Assembly (NCBI RefSeq): GCF_000702885.1
Contig: NZ_JNKO01000002.1
Span: 124,001-188,000, forward strand
Source: Oribacterium sp. P6A1
GTDB lineage: Bacteria > Bacillota > Clostridia > Lachnospirales > Lachnospiraceae
Reading direction: 5' to 3'
Length of the DNA stretch: 64,000 bases
Shown here: piece by piece, positions 15,662 to 24,235 of the stretch
Layout: every line of letters begins with the position of its first letter
Numbering within the stretch: the first letter of the stretch is position 1
Program-made: the position numbers and the translations under genes
The notes under the pieces: model-generated
The model's database searches: none
The model's input: only the letters and a program-made list of their open reading frames with translations
What the model was told of the DNA's origin: nothing

Positions 15662-16594
15662 ATGAAAACAAAAATTTACATTGACGGACAAAGCGGCACC
15701 ACAGGTCTTCAGATTTATGACCGTATCGGATCAAGAGAGGATTTGGATCTGCTCCGTATTCCTGAAGATAAACGTCATGATACAGAGGAACGTAAAAAGT
15801 ATCTCAATGCTGCAGATATCGTGTTTCTTTGCCTGCCTGATGACGGAGCCAGAGAAGCGGTTTCGCTTATTGACAATGCTTCTGTCAGAGTTATTGATGC
15901 TTCAACAGCTCACAGAACAAATGATGACTGGGTGTATGGTTTTCCGGAGTTTTCAAAGGAGCAGAGGGAGGCTGTACGTACAGGTAAAAGGATCGCGAAT
16001 CCGGGATGCCATGCCACAGGCTTTATTTCAGTGACTGCGCCTCTTGTACGCATGGGTATACTTCCAAAGGATTATCCTGTTACCTGCTATTCACTTACAG
16101 GCTATTCAGGCGGCGGAAAAAAGATGATACAGGATTATGAGACAGAAGGACGTTCAGAGCTTCTCAGCGCTCCCGGAATCTATGGACTGAATCTAAAGCA
16201 CAAGCATATTCCCGAGATGCAGAAAATGACAGGTCTTTCTTACCCGCCTGTTTTTATGCCTGTAGTTGACGATTATTATAAAGGCATGGCAACCACTATC
16301 ATGCTTCAGAACAGACTTCTTAAGGGTAATCCAACAGCAGAGAACATTTGTGAGAAACTGCAGGAGTACTATAAGGATGAGCATTTTGTGAAGGTGGTTC
16401 CTTTCGGTGAAAATGACAGTAAGCTTTATGCCAACAGGCTTGCGGGAACAAATGAGCTTCAGATCGTAGTGTGCGGATATGAGGATCAGACATCTGTTAC
16501 GGCACTCTTTGATAATCTCGGAAAAGGTGCCAGCGGAGCAGCGGTTCAGAATATGAACATCATGCTGGGACTTCCTGAGGATACGGGACTTTAA
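15662..16594 (+). CDS. argC: N-acetyl-gamma-glutamyl-phosphate reductase
   Basis: This enzyme reduces N-acetylglutamyl phosphate to the semialdehyde with NADPH, in arginine biosynthesis. At 310 residues it fits the shorter type-2 ArgC family. The NAD(P)-binding start (IDGQSGTTGLQIYDRI) and the active-site Cys in NPGCHATG near residue 115 are present. The ATG at 15662 has AGAGGAG at a normal distance; the ATG at 15656 would overlap the ribosome site. No other arginine genes are adjacent. It ends without an obvious terminator. Confidence 0.93.
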   Translation: MKTKIYIDGQSGTTGLQIYDRIGSREDLDLLRIPEDKRHDTEERKKYLNAADIVFLCLPDDGAREAVSLIDNASVRVIDASTAHRTNDDWVYGFPEFSKEQREAVRTGKRIANPGCHATGFISVTAPLVRMGILPKDYPVTCYSLTGYSGGGKKMIQDYETEGRSELLSAPGIYGLNLKHKHIPEMQKMTGLSYPPVFMPVVDDYYKGMATTIMLQNRLLKGNPTAENICEKLQEYYKDEHFVKVVPFGENDSKLYANRLAGTNELQIVVCGYEDQTSVTALFDNLGKGASGAAVQNMNIMLGLPEDTGL

Positions 16595-16778
16595 AAGCCC
16601 AATCCATAACGAATGATGTACAGTGAAAAAAATACGATCACTTCCGGTTATGTCTGACGCTATGAAATATGTATGGCTTGAAGACTTCCCCGGAGTTTAT
16701 TGTAGTGTAAAATAGTGTGAAATAATCGTTTTGCAAGTATATAATTGAGTTATGATTTTTCGTCAGGAGGAAATAATT

Positions 16779-18425
16779 ATGCGTAGTGATTTAGTTAAGA
16801 AGGGTATAGAGCACACTCCTCATCGCTCACTTTTAAAGGCGGACGGACTTACGGACGAGCAGATGAGACGCCCTCTTATAGGTATCGTAAACTCCTTTAC
16901 AGAGGTTGTTCCGGGGCATGAGCATCTTCAGCAGATTGCAAGAGCCGTAAAGGACGGAGTTCTGATGGCAGGGGGAACACCTCTTGAATTCAATACCATT
17001 GCCGTATGCGACGGTATCGCCATGGGACATGACGGCATGCACTTCTCACTGTCATCACGTGAGCTCATCACCGATACCATCGAGTGTATGGCCACAGGAC
17101 ATGCTCTTGATGCCCTTGTATTTATTCCTAACTGTGACAAGATCGTTCCGGGAATGCTTCTGGCTGCACTTCGTCTCAATCTTCCATGTGTATTTGTTTC
17201 CGGCGGACCGATGCTTTCACTTCATCAGCGTGACCTGAACACAGCTTTTGAGGCAGTGGGTGCCTACAAGGCGGGCCTTATGGATGAAGCAGGTGTTATG
17301 GATGTTGAGAACAGCTGCTGTCCGACCTGCGGTTCCTGCTCAGGTATGTTCACTGCAAACTCCATGAATTCACTTTGTGAGGTTCTCGGTATGGCACTTC
17401 CCGGAAACGGAACCATTCCGGCAGTTTATTCAGAGAGAATCCGTCTTGCAAAGACTGCCGGTATGCAGGTCATGAAGGTTCTGGAGCAGGATCTTCGCCC
17501 AAGAGACATTATCAAAGCGGAGACTATAGAAAATGCCATTACAGTGGATATGGCTCTCGGATGTTCAACCAATACAGCCCTTCATCTTATGGCTGTGGCA
17601 CATGAGGCAGGTTTCCCCTTCGATCTTCACAAGATCAATGAGATTTCAGACAGAACACCAAATCTTTGTCACCTTGCGCCTGCGGGACATCACCATATGC
17701 AGGATCTCATGGAGGCCGGCGGTATCTATGCGGTTATTCATGAACTTGACGAGCATGGACTCATTCACAGAGATTGCAAGACCGTTCTCGGCGTGACTAT
17801 AGGTGAGGCAACAAAGGGTGCAGTAAACAGAAATCCTGAGGTTATAAGACCTTTTGATAATCCATATCTTAAGGAAGGCGGACTTGCGGTTCTTTACGGA
17901 AATCTGGCACCTCACGGTTCAATCGTTAAGCGTTCGGCTGTTGCACCTGAGATGATGGTGAATGAGTGCACCGCAAGAGTATTTAACTCGGAAGAAGAAG
18001 CCATCGGTGCAATCTATGGCGGAAAGATCAAGGCAGGAGACTGTGTTGTCATCAGATATGAAGGCCCTGCAGGAGGTCCGGGAATGAGAGAAATGCTCAG
18101 TCCTACATCTGCTATCGCAGGCATGAAGCTTGATACAACAGTTGCCCTTGTAACAGACGGACGTTTCTCAGGAGCATCCCGCGGCGCTGCCATCGGACAT
18201 GTTTCACCTGAGGCTCAGGCCGGTGGCCCTATCGCATATGTAAAGGATGGAGACAAGATAAAGATCGATATCCCTAACTATTCCATCCAGCTTCTGGTTT
18301 CCGATGAGGAGATGGAGGAGCGTAAGAAAACCATGCAGGTTCGCGAGCAGCGTAATCTGACAGGTTACCTGAGAAAATATGCAAAGCTTGTTCATTCTGC
18401 TGATACAGGAGCTATCGTAGAGTGA
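16779..18425 (+). CDS. ilvD: Dihydroxy-acid dehydratase
   Basis: A 548-residue Fe-S dehydratase for valine, leucine and isoleucine biosynthesis. The cluster and active-site motifs CDKIVPGM and [18 protein letters not shown] are present, as is the C-terminal [10 protein letters not shown] block. I place the start at the ATG at 16779 (MRSDLVKKG), nine bases behind AGGAGG; an upstream in-frame ATG at 16752 precedes that site and is unlikely. The 184-bp gap before it shows no T-box or obvious leader. leuA is also in this window but 25 kb away. Confidence 0.96.
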   Translation: MRSDLVKKGIEHTPHRSLLKADGLTDEQMRRPLIGIVNSFTEVVPGHEHLQQIARAVKDGVLMAGGTPLEFNTIAVCDGIAMGHDGMHFSLSSRELITDTIECMATGHALDALVFIPNCDKIVPGMLLAALRLNLPCVFVSGGPMLSLHQRDLNTAFEAVGAYKAGLMDEAGVMDVENSCCPTCGSCSGMFTANSMNSLCEVLGMALPGNGTIPAVYSERIRLAKTAGMQVMKVLEQDLRPRDIIKAETIENAITVDMALGCSTNTALHLMAVAHEAGFPFDLHKINEISDRTPNLCHLAPAGHHHMQDLMEAGGIYAVIHELDEHGLIHRDCKTVLGVTIGEATKGAVNRNPEVIRPFDNPYLKEGGLAVLYGNLAPHGSIVKRSAVAPEMMVNECTARVFNSEEEAIGAIYGGKIKAGDCVVIRYEGPAGGPGMREMLSPTSAIAGMKLDTTVALVTDGRFSGASRGAAIGHVSPEAQAGGPIAYVKDGDKIKIDIPNYSIQLLVSDEEMEERKKTMQVREQRNLTGYLRKYAKLVHSADTGAIVE

Positions 18426-18453
18426 TACTGAAAAAATAACATGTGATACTTCG

Positions 18454-18476
18454 GGGCAGACTTAGGTCTGCCCTCG
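18454..18476 (+). terminator. Hairpin after ilvD, probable terminator
   Basis: GGGCAGAC (18454-18461) pairs with GTCTGCCC (18466-18473), followed by TCGTTGTT, a weak T-tract. Confidence 0.6.
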
Positions 18477-18533
18477 TTGTTATGTTACAATGTACAAAGA
18501 ATGATCAATCCGGTTTTGCAAGGAGGTAAGGTA

Positions 18534-19490
18534 ATGAAGATTTTAGGCGCGATGCCGTTTACTGACGATGATAAAAAGTATCTTGAAAACATCGCGAAAG
18601 ACTGCGAATTCGTGTATAAAAACAAGGAATCAGTGGGTGAAGATGATGTTCAGGACATAGATATTATTCTTGGCAATGTATCGCCGGATGTCATATCACG
18701 GGCACCTAAGCTCAGATGGCTTCAGACCAATTCCGCAGGGGTTGATGTTTACTGTAAGGATGGGATTCTCCGCCAGGATACTTTACTGACCAGTGCCTCC
18801 GGTGCCTACGATACGACGGTTTCCGAGTGGATGGTATCTGTATGCTTCATGCTGGCCCGTAAGGAAGACTTATATATGCGTAATCAGGTAGAAAAGCTTT
18901 GGAAGCATGAGGGCAAAGTAGTGTCTATAGAAGATTCGGTGACGCTGGTGCTGGGGCTTGGTTCCATAGGTAAGCATTATGCGAAAAAGATGCATGCCCT
19001 GGGAAGCTATGTAATCGGTGTAACGAAAAACCGGCATAGTGAAAAACCGGACTTCGTTGATGAACTTTCAACCGTTGAGAATCTTGATGAGCTGCTGCCA
19101 AGGGCCGACTATGTTGCAATGGTGCTTCCGGGAACGGCGGAAAATGTTCACATCATAGATGCTGAACGTCTTAAGCTGATGAAGCCCACTGCTTTCATAA
19201 TCAATGCAGGCCGCGGTAATGCTATAGACGGCGTGGCACTTAATGCCGCACTCAGGAACGGAAGTATAGGCGGCGCAGCCCTTGATGTTACGGATCCTGA
19301 ACCGCTTCCTGAGACAGATCCTTTGTGGGATGCCCCAAGATGCATCATTACCCCGCACATTGCCGGACAGTTCTATCTCAAAAAGACCTTCGAGAATATC
19401 GTGAAGATCACAGGAGAAAATCTTGAAAAGTATCTGTCCGGAGACATAGAGGGGATGAGAAACAAAGTGGATCACAAAAAGGGATACTAA
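18534..19490 (+). CDS. D-2-hydroxyacid dehydrogenase family protein
   Basis: A 318-residue NAD-dependent dehydrogenase. The Rossmann motif LGLGSIGKHYAKK is near residue 140. The catalytic trio is recognisable: Arg in NAGRGNAID, Glu in DPEPLPETDP and His in TPHIAG. The substrate may be an alpha-keto acid or a related D-hydroxyacid. The ATG at 18534 follows AAGGAGG. It reads toward the secreted flavin reductase gene, which is convergent, with structured element copy A between them. A link between the two (a hydroxy/keto acid and an electron acceptor) is speculation. Confidence 0.88.
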   Translation: MKILGAMPFTDDDKKYLENIAKDCEFVYKNKESVGEDDVQDIDIILGNVSPDVISRAPKLRWLQTNSAGVDVYCKDGILRQDTLLTSASGAYDTTVSEWMVSVCFMLARKEDLYMRNQVEKLWKHEGKVVSIEDSVTLVLGLGSIGKHYAKKMHALGSYVIGVTKNRHSEKPDFVDELSTVENLDELLPRADYVAMVLPGTAENVHIIDAERLKLMKPTAFIINAGRGNAIDGVALNAALRNGSIGGAALDVTDPEPLPETDPLWDAPRCIITPHIAGQFYLKKTFENIVKITGENLEKYLSGDIEGMRNKVDHKKGY

Positions 19491-19542
19491 TAAGAAGTTA
19501 AGTATAAATCTTCCAACATATCTTTATTGCTAAGTAACGTGA

Positions 19543-19697
19543 AGAAAATGCAAGGGATGGGTGACTGGGCTTGCGAGTTGAAAGAACAGACTGATTGCTA
19601 TGTACGAACCGGATGCACTTTTGTGCAGCCGGAGCGAACATAGCAAGAAGGATGTACTTTCAATCTCGTGGGCCGTCACCCGCCCCTTGCATTTTCT
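19543..19697 (+). repeat. Family-1 structured element, copy A
   Basis: This 155-nt region folds into one long articulated stem: 14 bp (19543-19556 with 19684-19697); 7 bp (19559-19565 with 19675-19681); 10 bp plus 7 bp around a 1-nt bulge (19568-19584 with 19657-19674); 9 bp (19595-19603 with 19638-19646); then CCGG/CCGG and GCAC/GTGC capped by TTTT. Copy B is at 49389-49542. Between the copies, 19568-19591 and 19649-19665 are identical, including the internal loop AACAGA opposite GGATGTA. It begins 53 nt after the dehydrogenase stop. Confidence 0.8.
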
Positions 19698-19726
19698 GTA
19701 CTATTTCAAATTATATTCGTTGAACC

Positions 19727-21922
19727 TCAGATCTCAGCCGCAGCATTCTCTCCGGCAACCTTACCATAGTACATAGCCATGGAGTGGCTCACGCCCTTAA
19801 GACCGATAGGATATTCCATTCCGAAACGTCCGCCCTGCATGTTTCCGGCAACATAAAGACCCTTGATGATCTCTCCGCAAACCTGACGGCCCATTTCATC
19901 AGTCACCTCTGTAAAGGTGTGGCAGTCCTCATCGGATTCAAGACCTCCGATGCAAACAAGCATAATGGCTGTTGTGAACTGGTCTGCATAGAAAGGAGCT
20001 GTATCTACAGGCATGAGACGGCTTGGAACCTTGTGGAAATCCTCGTCATAGCCTGCGGCTGCAAGCTCGTTATATCTCTTGATTGACAGAAGTGCCTGCT
20101 TCTGGGCAGCTGTATCGTCAGGATATACCTTTTCAACCAGCTCTTCCAGGGTATCAGCCTTCAGGCATCTGCCGTCCTGAACAGCCGCTTCAAGCTGATA
20201 AGGACTCTTCCAGTTACGGTAGGTCTGGTTGTTCTTTGGAGCTTCGTCTATGGAAGCATAGTCCTCAAAGTAGCATGCTCCTCCGTGAGCCGCCGGCATA
20301 TGTGTAACCTGCTCTGGCCAGTTTGCATCAAAGAACTGCCAGCTCTGCATAAGTCTTGTCTGCTCAATCTGATTTTCAAGCTGCTGTCCCGGAAGATCCT
20401 CGCACATGAAACGCCTGCCGTCCATATCAAGGTTCAGGAAGCCGGCATTACCCATGACACCTACGCCGGAAAGATCGGCTCCGCCGCCCATATGGTGAAT
20501 CATAGGGGCATTGTAGCCCATGATCTTTGCGCCTGCCCATGCGCCCATTCTGAGACCGTCACCCTGGTTTGTAGGTACACCGTTTACGTCAAAGGAGGTG
20601 AAGAGTCTGTTGTTTGCGTGGGTCTTCATTACATCCGGAGCAAAGTGCTTCATTGCAGCATCATTGGAACCGTAATCGCCGGTAGAAAGGATTACACCCT
20701 TCTTTGCGGTTATCTTCAGGTACTTGCCCTTGTCTGAAGACTGAGGGTCGTCATTTAATGCATATACACCCACGCATTTTCCGTTTTCCATGATGAGCTT
20801 TCTTCCGAAGTGACCGAAGTAAGCCTCAACTTTGCCTGTTGCCAGAGCCTTTTCCCAGTTTGCATTGAAGGTGGCAGACTGATTGGGAAGGAATTCAACC
20901 GAAGTCGGGTAGCATGGGAAACGCTCTTCCTTCCAGTTGTATACATGCTCCTTTCCGTTTTCATCCTTGTAGGATGGAAGAGGACGGAAGATGGGAACCA
21001 TGAAATCATCTGCATTCTCATCTTCGATAGCCTGTCTTGTCTCATCGGCTATGAAGAGATGGTCATCAGCGTCGGTCCACCAGTCAAAAGCTTCACCGAT
21101 GTTGTCGGCCCACTTCTTTGCTATGCTTCTCTTTACACGATATGAAGATTCATTAACATGAGAGTCGATGATCTCATCAACTTCCTCTCTTGTTAATGCT
21201 CTCTCCGGCCAGCAGGCGTTAAGCTTTGGACTGTTGATAACCGCATATTCGCCTGAACGGCAGCAAGGGGACGCTGCACCGTCTATTCCGATTACAGAGG
21301 CGTCTTTTTCGGCTGCAGCTCTTGCTGCGGCAACGCCGGCTACACCCAGACCTACAACCACAACATCAGCTTCAACTTCGGAATAGATATCACTGTCCTT
21401 GATATCAGGTTCTTCTCCGAGCCACTCATCCTGAGAGCTTCCTGAAGCAGCTGCTCCTGAAGCTGCCTGTAACTCGCCCTTTGCCTGGGCTATACAATTT
21501 GCGGCAGCCTTCTTTACTGCATTTGATGTTACAGTTGCGCCTGATACTGCATCCACCTCTGCACTCTGGGCATCAAGAATGGCTTTGGACAAAGGTTCAG
21601 GAGTTGCTGTTCCGAGACCCTCCGTTTCACCTGCAGCATCAATGACCACATCGGTTATACTGCTTTCATCAAAGGTCATGGTGACAGTTACATCACTCTG
21701 CAGCCCCTTTTCTACTGCGGTATATGTTCCCGGTGTATAAAGTGATTTTGTAACTGCTTCTGTGGCAGCGGCAGACTGTGATGTCTCTGCAGCAGCAGTT
21801 GTAGCCTCAGGTACATTGGAGTTACAACCTGTAAGGGTTCCTACCACGGCACCGGCTGTTAATGTTACAGCACCTGCTGCGGTGCCTCTGAGAAAGTCTC
21901 TTCTGGAAATCAGTTTAGCCAT
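19727..21922 (-). CDS. Secreted flavin reductase (FMN-binding plus fumarate-reductase-like FAD domain)
   Basis: A 731-residue exported flavoprotein. The N-terminus carries SRRDFLRG, a hydrophobic stretch and LTGC, so it reads as a twin-arginine and/or lipoprotein signal. After a Thr/Ala linker, residues about 58-145 form an FMN-binding domain with the covalent-attachment motif SGAT near 128. The remainder is the FAD_binding_2 domain of fumarate reductase/flavocytochrome c relatives (GLGVAGVAAARAAAEK). Such enzymes reduce alkenes such as fumarate, urocanate or acrylates outside the membrane; this substrate is unknown. It is divergent from a LysR regulator. Confidence 0.9.
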   Translation of the reverse strand: MAKLISRRDFLRGTAAGAVTLTAGAVVGTLTGCNSNVPEATTAAAETSQSAAATEAVTKSLYTPGTYTAVEKGLQSDVTVTMTFDESSITDVVIDAAGETEGLGTATPEPLSKAILDAQSAEVDAVSGATVTSNAVKKAAANCIAQAKGELQAASGAAASGSSQDEWLGEEPDIKDSDIYSEVEADVVVVGLGVAGVAAARAAAEKDASVIGIDGAASPCCRSGEYAVINSPKLNACWPERALTREEVDEIIDSHVNESSYRVKRSIAKKWADNIGEAFDWWTDADDHLFIADETRQAIEDENADDFMVPIFRPLPSYKDENGKEHVYNWKEERFPCYPTSVEFLPNQSATFNANWEKALATGKVEAYFGHFGRKLIMENGKCVGVYALNDDPQSSDKGKYLKITAKKGVILSTGDYGSNDAAMKHFAPDVMKTHANNRLFTSFDVNGVPTNQGDGLRMGAWAGAKIMGYNAPMIHHMGGGADLSGVGVMGNAGFLNLDMDGRRFMCEDLPGQQLENQIEQTRLMQSWQFFDANWPEQVTHMPAAHGGACYFEDYASIDEAPKNNQTYRNWKSPYQLEAAVQDGRCLKADTLEELVEKVYPDDTAAQKQALLSIKRYNELAAAGYDEDFHKVPSRLMPVDTAPFYADQFTTAIMLVCIGGLESDEDCHTFTEVTDEMGRQVCGEIIKGLYVAGNMQGGRFGMEYPIGLKGVSHSMAMYYGKVAGENAAAEI

Positions 21923-21960
21923 TTTTCCTCCTTGGGGACCTCAAAATGAGTCCGATAATT

Positions 21961-22080
21961 ATTAACACATACTAAATAGATTAAGCCAAATCTTTGGCAT
22001 ATATTTAACAATATTTTCCCACAGCTTTTCTTGTTTGTATATTTCAGTTGTGTTAATGTGTATTCAGGTTTACTTAACAC
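21961..22080. promoter_or_regulatory. Divergent control region with repeated TTAACAC half-sites
   Basis: ATTAACACA (21961-21969) is the exact inverse of TGTGTTAAT (22049-22057), and a third TTAACAC lies at 22074-22080, just before the LysR ribosome site. The spacing and position between divergent genes suit a LysR-type regulator controlling itself and the flavin reductase. Binding is inferred. Confidence 0.45.
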
Positions 22081-22090
22081 CGGAGGCGAT

Positions 22091-22981
22091 ATGTACAGCA
22101 CACAGATAAAGACATTTCTCGAGGTATGTGAAAAGGGTAGTTTTAACAAAGCGGCGGCGGAACTATACATTACCCCAAGCGCGGTTCTTCAGCAGATAAA
22201 TTCTCTGGAAAAAAGACTTTCCGTACATCTCATGGTGAGGAACAGAGGAGGGGTGGAGCTGACCCCGGCAGGAGAATACCTGTATAAAGAAGCCACAGCA
22301 TGGATAAGACAGGGGGATGCCATACTTGAGGAAGTGCGTTACATCGCTGAACAGGAGAGTACCATATACATAGGCACTTCACTTCTTGAAAAGTGCAGGC
22401 TTCTGTATGAGCTGTGGATGCTGTATTCCTCCCAGAATGATAGTGTAAAGATTAATATGGTTTCCATAGATGCAGACCATCACATACCATCCCAGACGGA
22501 TATGGTGGAAAGTATCAACAGCGGTGTTCCCTGGATGAAGGAATGGGAATTTATAAAGATCTGTGATGTGCCCTTTGGAATTGCTGCTTCGGAACGTAAT
22601 CCTTTTTCCAGGAGGGAGCGACTGTCACCGGAGGAACTTCGCGGGGAAACAGTCATATGTTTCAGAGATGATGGATCGGAAACCATTCAGGACGTATTTG
22701 GCTGTTTGAAAGCCCATGAAGTAAAGCTGGATATACATGAGTATCCCAGCAATGCACTTCTTTGGGGGAGCGGCTTTAAGGATCAGCTGCTACTGGTGCC
22801 TATGTGCTGGAACGATATACTTCCCGGCATGAAGCTGATTCCGTGTACATGGGATTATGATCTTCCCTACGGGATATTTTACAGGAAGAATGCTTCAGAA
22901 ACGGTACGTAGTTTTCTTTCCTTTATTCGTAAGACCTACGAAGACGGCAACGAGCAGGGTATAGTGCCGGTACTGAACTAG
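22091..22981 (+). CDS. LysR-family transcription regulator
   Basis: A 296-residue regulator of typical length. The N-terminal winged helix-turn-helix (residues 1-62) has FNKAAAELYITPSAVLQQINSLEKRL, and the rest is a substrate-binding-like effector domain. I start it at the ATG at 22091, behind GGAGGCG. It is divergent from the secreted flavin reductase, which is the classic position for a LysR regulator that responds to the enzyme's substrate. The effector is unknown. Confidence 0.93.
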   Translation: MYSTQIKTFLEVCEKGSFNKAAAELYITPSAVLQQINSLEKRLSVHLMVRNRGGVELTPAGEYLYKEATAWIRQGDAILEEVRYIAEQESTIYIGTSLLEKCRLLYELWMLYSSQNDSVKINMVSIDADHHIPSQTDMVESINSGVPWMKEWEFIKICDVPFGIAASERNPFSRRERLSPEELRGETVICFRDDGSETIQDVFGCLKAHEVKLDIHEYPSNALLWGSGFKDQLLLVPMCWNDILPGMKLIPCTWDYDLPYGIFYRKNASETVRSFLSFIRKTYEDGNEQGIVPVLN

Positions 22982-22995
22982 TAAGGACGTATAAC

Positions 22996-23086
22996 AATCG
23001 AGTAGGGAAATTACGCCCTACTCGATTTCACGTTGGCCTTCACATGTGCTATTGTACAAGCACAACGCACGCGTGAAGGCCTTATC
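22996..23086 (-). repeat. Family-2 structured element, copy 2
   Basis: This is the minus-strand counterpart of the element at 1147-1236. Hairpin II is 12 bp and perfect (22996-23007 with 23016-23027). Hairpin I is 9 bp and perfect (23035-23043 with 23073-23081). Read on the minus strand it starts GATAAGGCC just behind the T-run of the minus-direction terminator at 23096-23127, the same arrangement as copy 1. Hairpin I arms differ from copy 1 at three pairs yet stay paired. Confidence 0.75.
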
Positions 23087-23095
23087 GCGAATAAA

Positions 23096-23127
23096 AAAGC
23101 GTAGCAGCCATAAAACTGCTACGCTTT
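23096..23127 (-). terminator. Intrinsic terminator of the SGNH-hydrolase pair
   Basis: A 12-bp stem (23096-23107 with 23116-23127) has an 8-nt loop. On the minus strand it is followed by a T-run, placing it 86 nt after the stop of the SGNH gene ending at 23213. Confidence 0.8.
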
Positions 23128-23145
23128 AAAAGATTAATTTTGGTG

Positions 23146-23175
23146 GTTCGGTACACAAGACCGAACTTTTTTTTT
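23146..23175 (+). terminator. Intrinsic terminator in the plus direction
   Basis: GTTCGGT (23146-23152) pairs with ACCGAAC (23160-23166), followed by nine Ts. It would stop plus-strand transcripts from the LysR gene. Confidence 0.85.
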
Positions 23176-23212
23176 CGCGATCAGGGGACACCGAATCACA
23201 TGAAAAATAGGT

Positions 23213-24178
23213 TTAAGCATTTGCAGCTGCAGTGTTCTCGGCAACTGTTTCAGCGGTTGTTTCTGCCGTAGTCTCTGTTACGTCATTTGCATGAAGGTAG
23301 TTCTGACTTGCTGCATACTCACGAAGGGCCTGAACCCAGATGACATAAGCGTCGGCATTCTGGTGAATGTACTCGTCTGTGCAGTACTTTGGATCAAGGT
23401 TTCCGTTTGCATCTGCAAGGCGGTTAGCGATGTCGATGTAGCCGTAGCCCTTTTCAGTGCAAAGCTCCTGAAGAGAAGTGTTGAGCTTACGGACTGTGTC
23501 ATTATCAAAAGCCCAGCTCTTGATGCCGGAAAGCTTTGTCTGAGCAGCAGGATAGATGTAGGTGGTGCTTATGATGGTTATGTCTGCAGCAGGATTTGCA
23601 GTTGCGATGCTGCTTATAAGTGACTTGTAGTTTGCAAGAACCTCGCTTGGACGTCCCTTGATGTCGTTGAGACCAAGTGAGAGATATACATGCTTTGCGC
23701 CCACAAGAGAAACAAGCTCATAAGCATAATGCTGTGCTCCTCCATACCAGAGATGGTTTACGCCTTCTGTGCCGATAGGCTGGATCTCATCATGGATGCT
23801 GTAACGGGCCTGAGTCTGGAAATTGATGTTTGCAAGTAAAGGATTCTGATTGCGGGCTATGCAATATCTCTTGAAACCGTCTGCAACGGAATCTCCTATG
23901 AGGATGGAATCCTTATAGAAATCAACTACGCGCTGATCCTCTGTAGCGTTCAGAACAGGGTCGGCCGAAAGATCTGAAGCCGCTGAGCTGTTGGAAGCTT
24001 CGGCTGAAGATTCTGCAGCGGCTTCTGCTGAGGCTTCAGTTACAGCGTTTGTCTCTGCTGCAACAGCGGCAGTTTCTGATGGTACGGAAGGACCATCTGC
24101 AAGTGATACGATTCCTGATGTGATGATCATGGATGCTGCAGCAGCTATAAGAGCTGCTTTACTAAAAGTTTTTTTCAT
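23213..24178 (-). CDS. Secreted SGNH/GDSL hydrolase-like protein, paralog 1
   Basis: A 321-residue protein with a signal peptide (about 1-27), a low-complexity Ala/Ser/Thr/Glu linker (about 28-80) and an SGNH-fold domain. The GDS nucleophile motif is SILIGDSVADGF (Ser near 97). The oxyanion block is GLND and the C-terminal Asp-His pair is in TDEYIHQN. These match blocks I, III and V of the SGNH family, so it should be an active esterase or deacylase at the cell surface. It lies 57 nt downstream of paralog 2 in the same direction. The start has AAAGGAGA upstream. Confidence 0.85.
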   Translation of the reverse strand: MKKTFSKAALIAAAASMIITSGIVSLADGPSVPSETAAVAAETNAVTEASAEAAAESSAEASNSSAASDLSADPVLNATEDQRVVDFYKDSILIGDSVADGFKRYCIARNQNPLLANINFQTQARYSIHDEIQPIGTEGVNHLWYGGAQHYAYELVSLVGAKHVYLSLGLNDIKGRPSEVLANYKSLISSIATANPAADITIISTTYIYPAAQTKLSGIKSWAFDNDTVRKLNTSLQELCTEKGYGYIDIANRLADANGNLDPKYCTDEYIHQNADAYVIWVQALREYAASQNYLHANDVTETTAETTAETVAENTAAANA

Positions 24179-24235
24179 ATCTATTCTCCTTTAGACCACA
24201 GAAAAAACAGGTTATTCTGCGGGGTCTATCACTGT

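Noticed and set aside
19543-19697. Family-1 element as an insertion sequence remnant or simple terminator
   Set aside because: There is no open reading frame, target duplication or T-tract visible; the conserved internal loop and compensatory pairs fit RNA structure better. A non-autonomous mobile origin remains possible.
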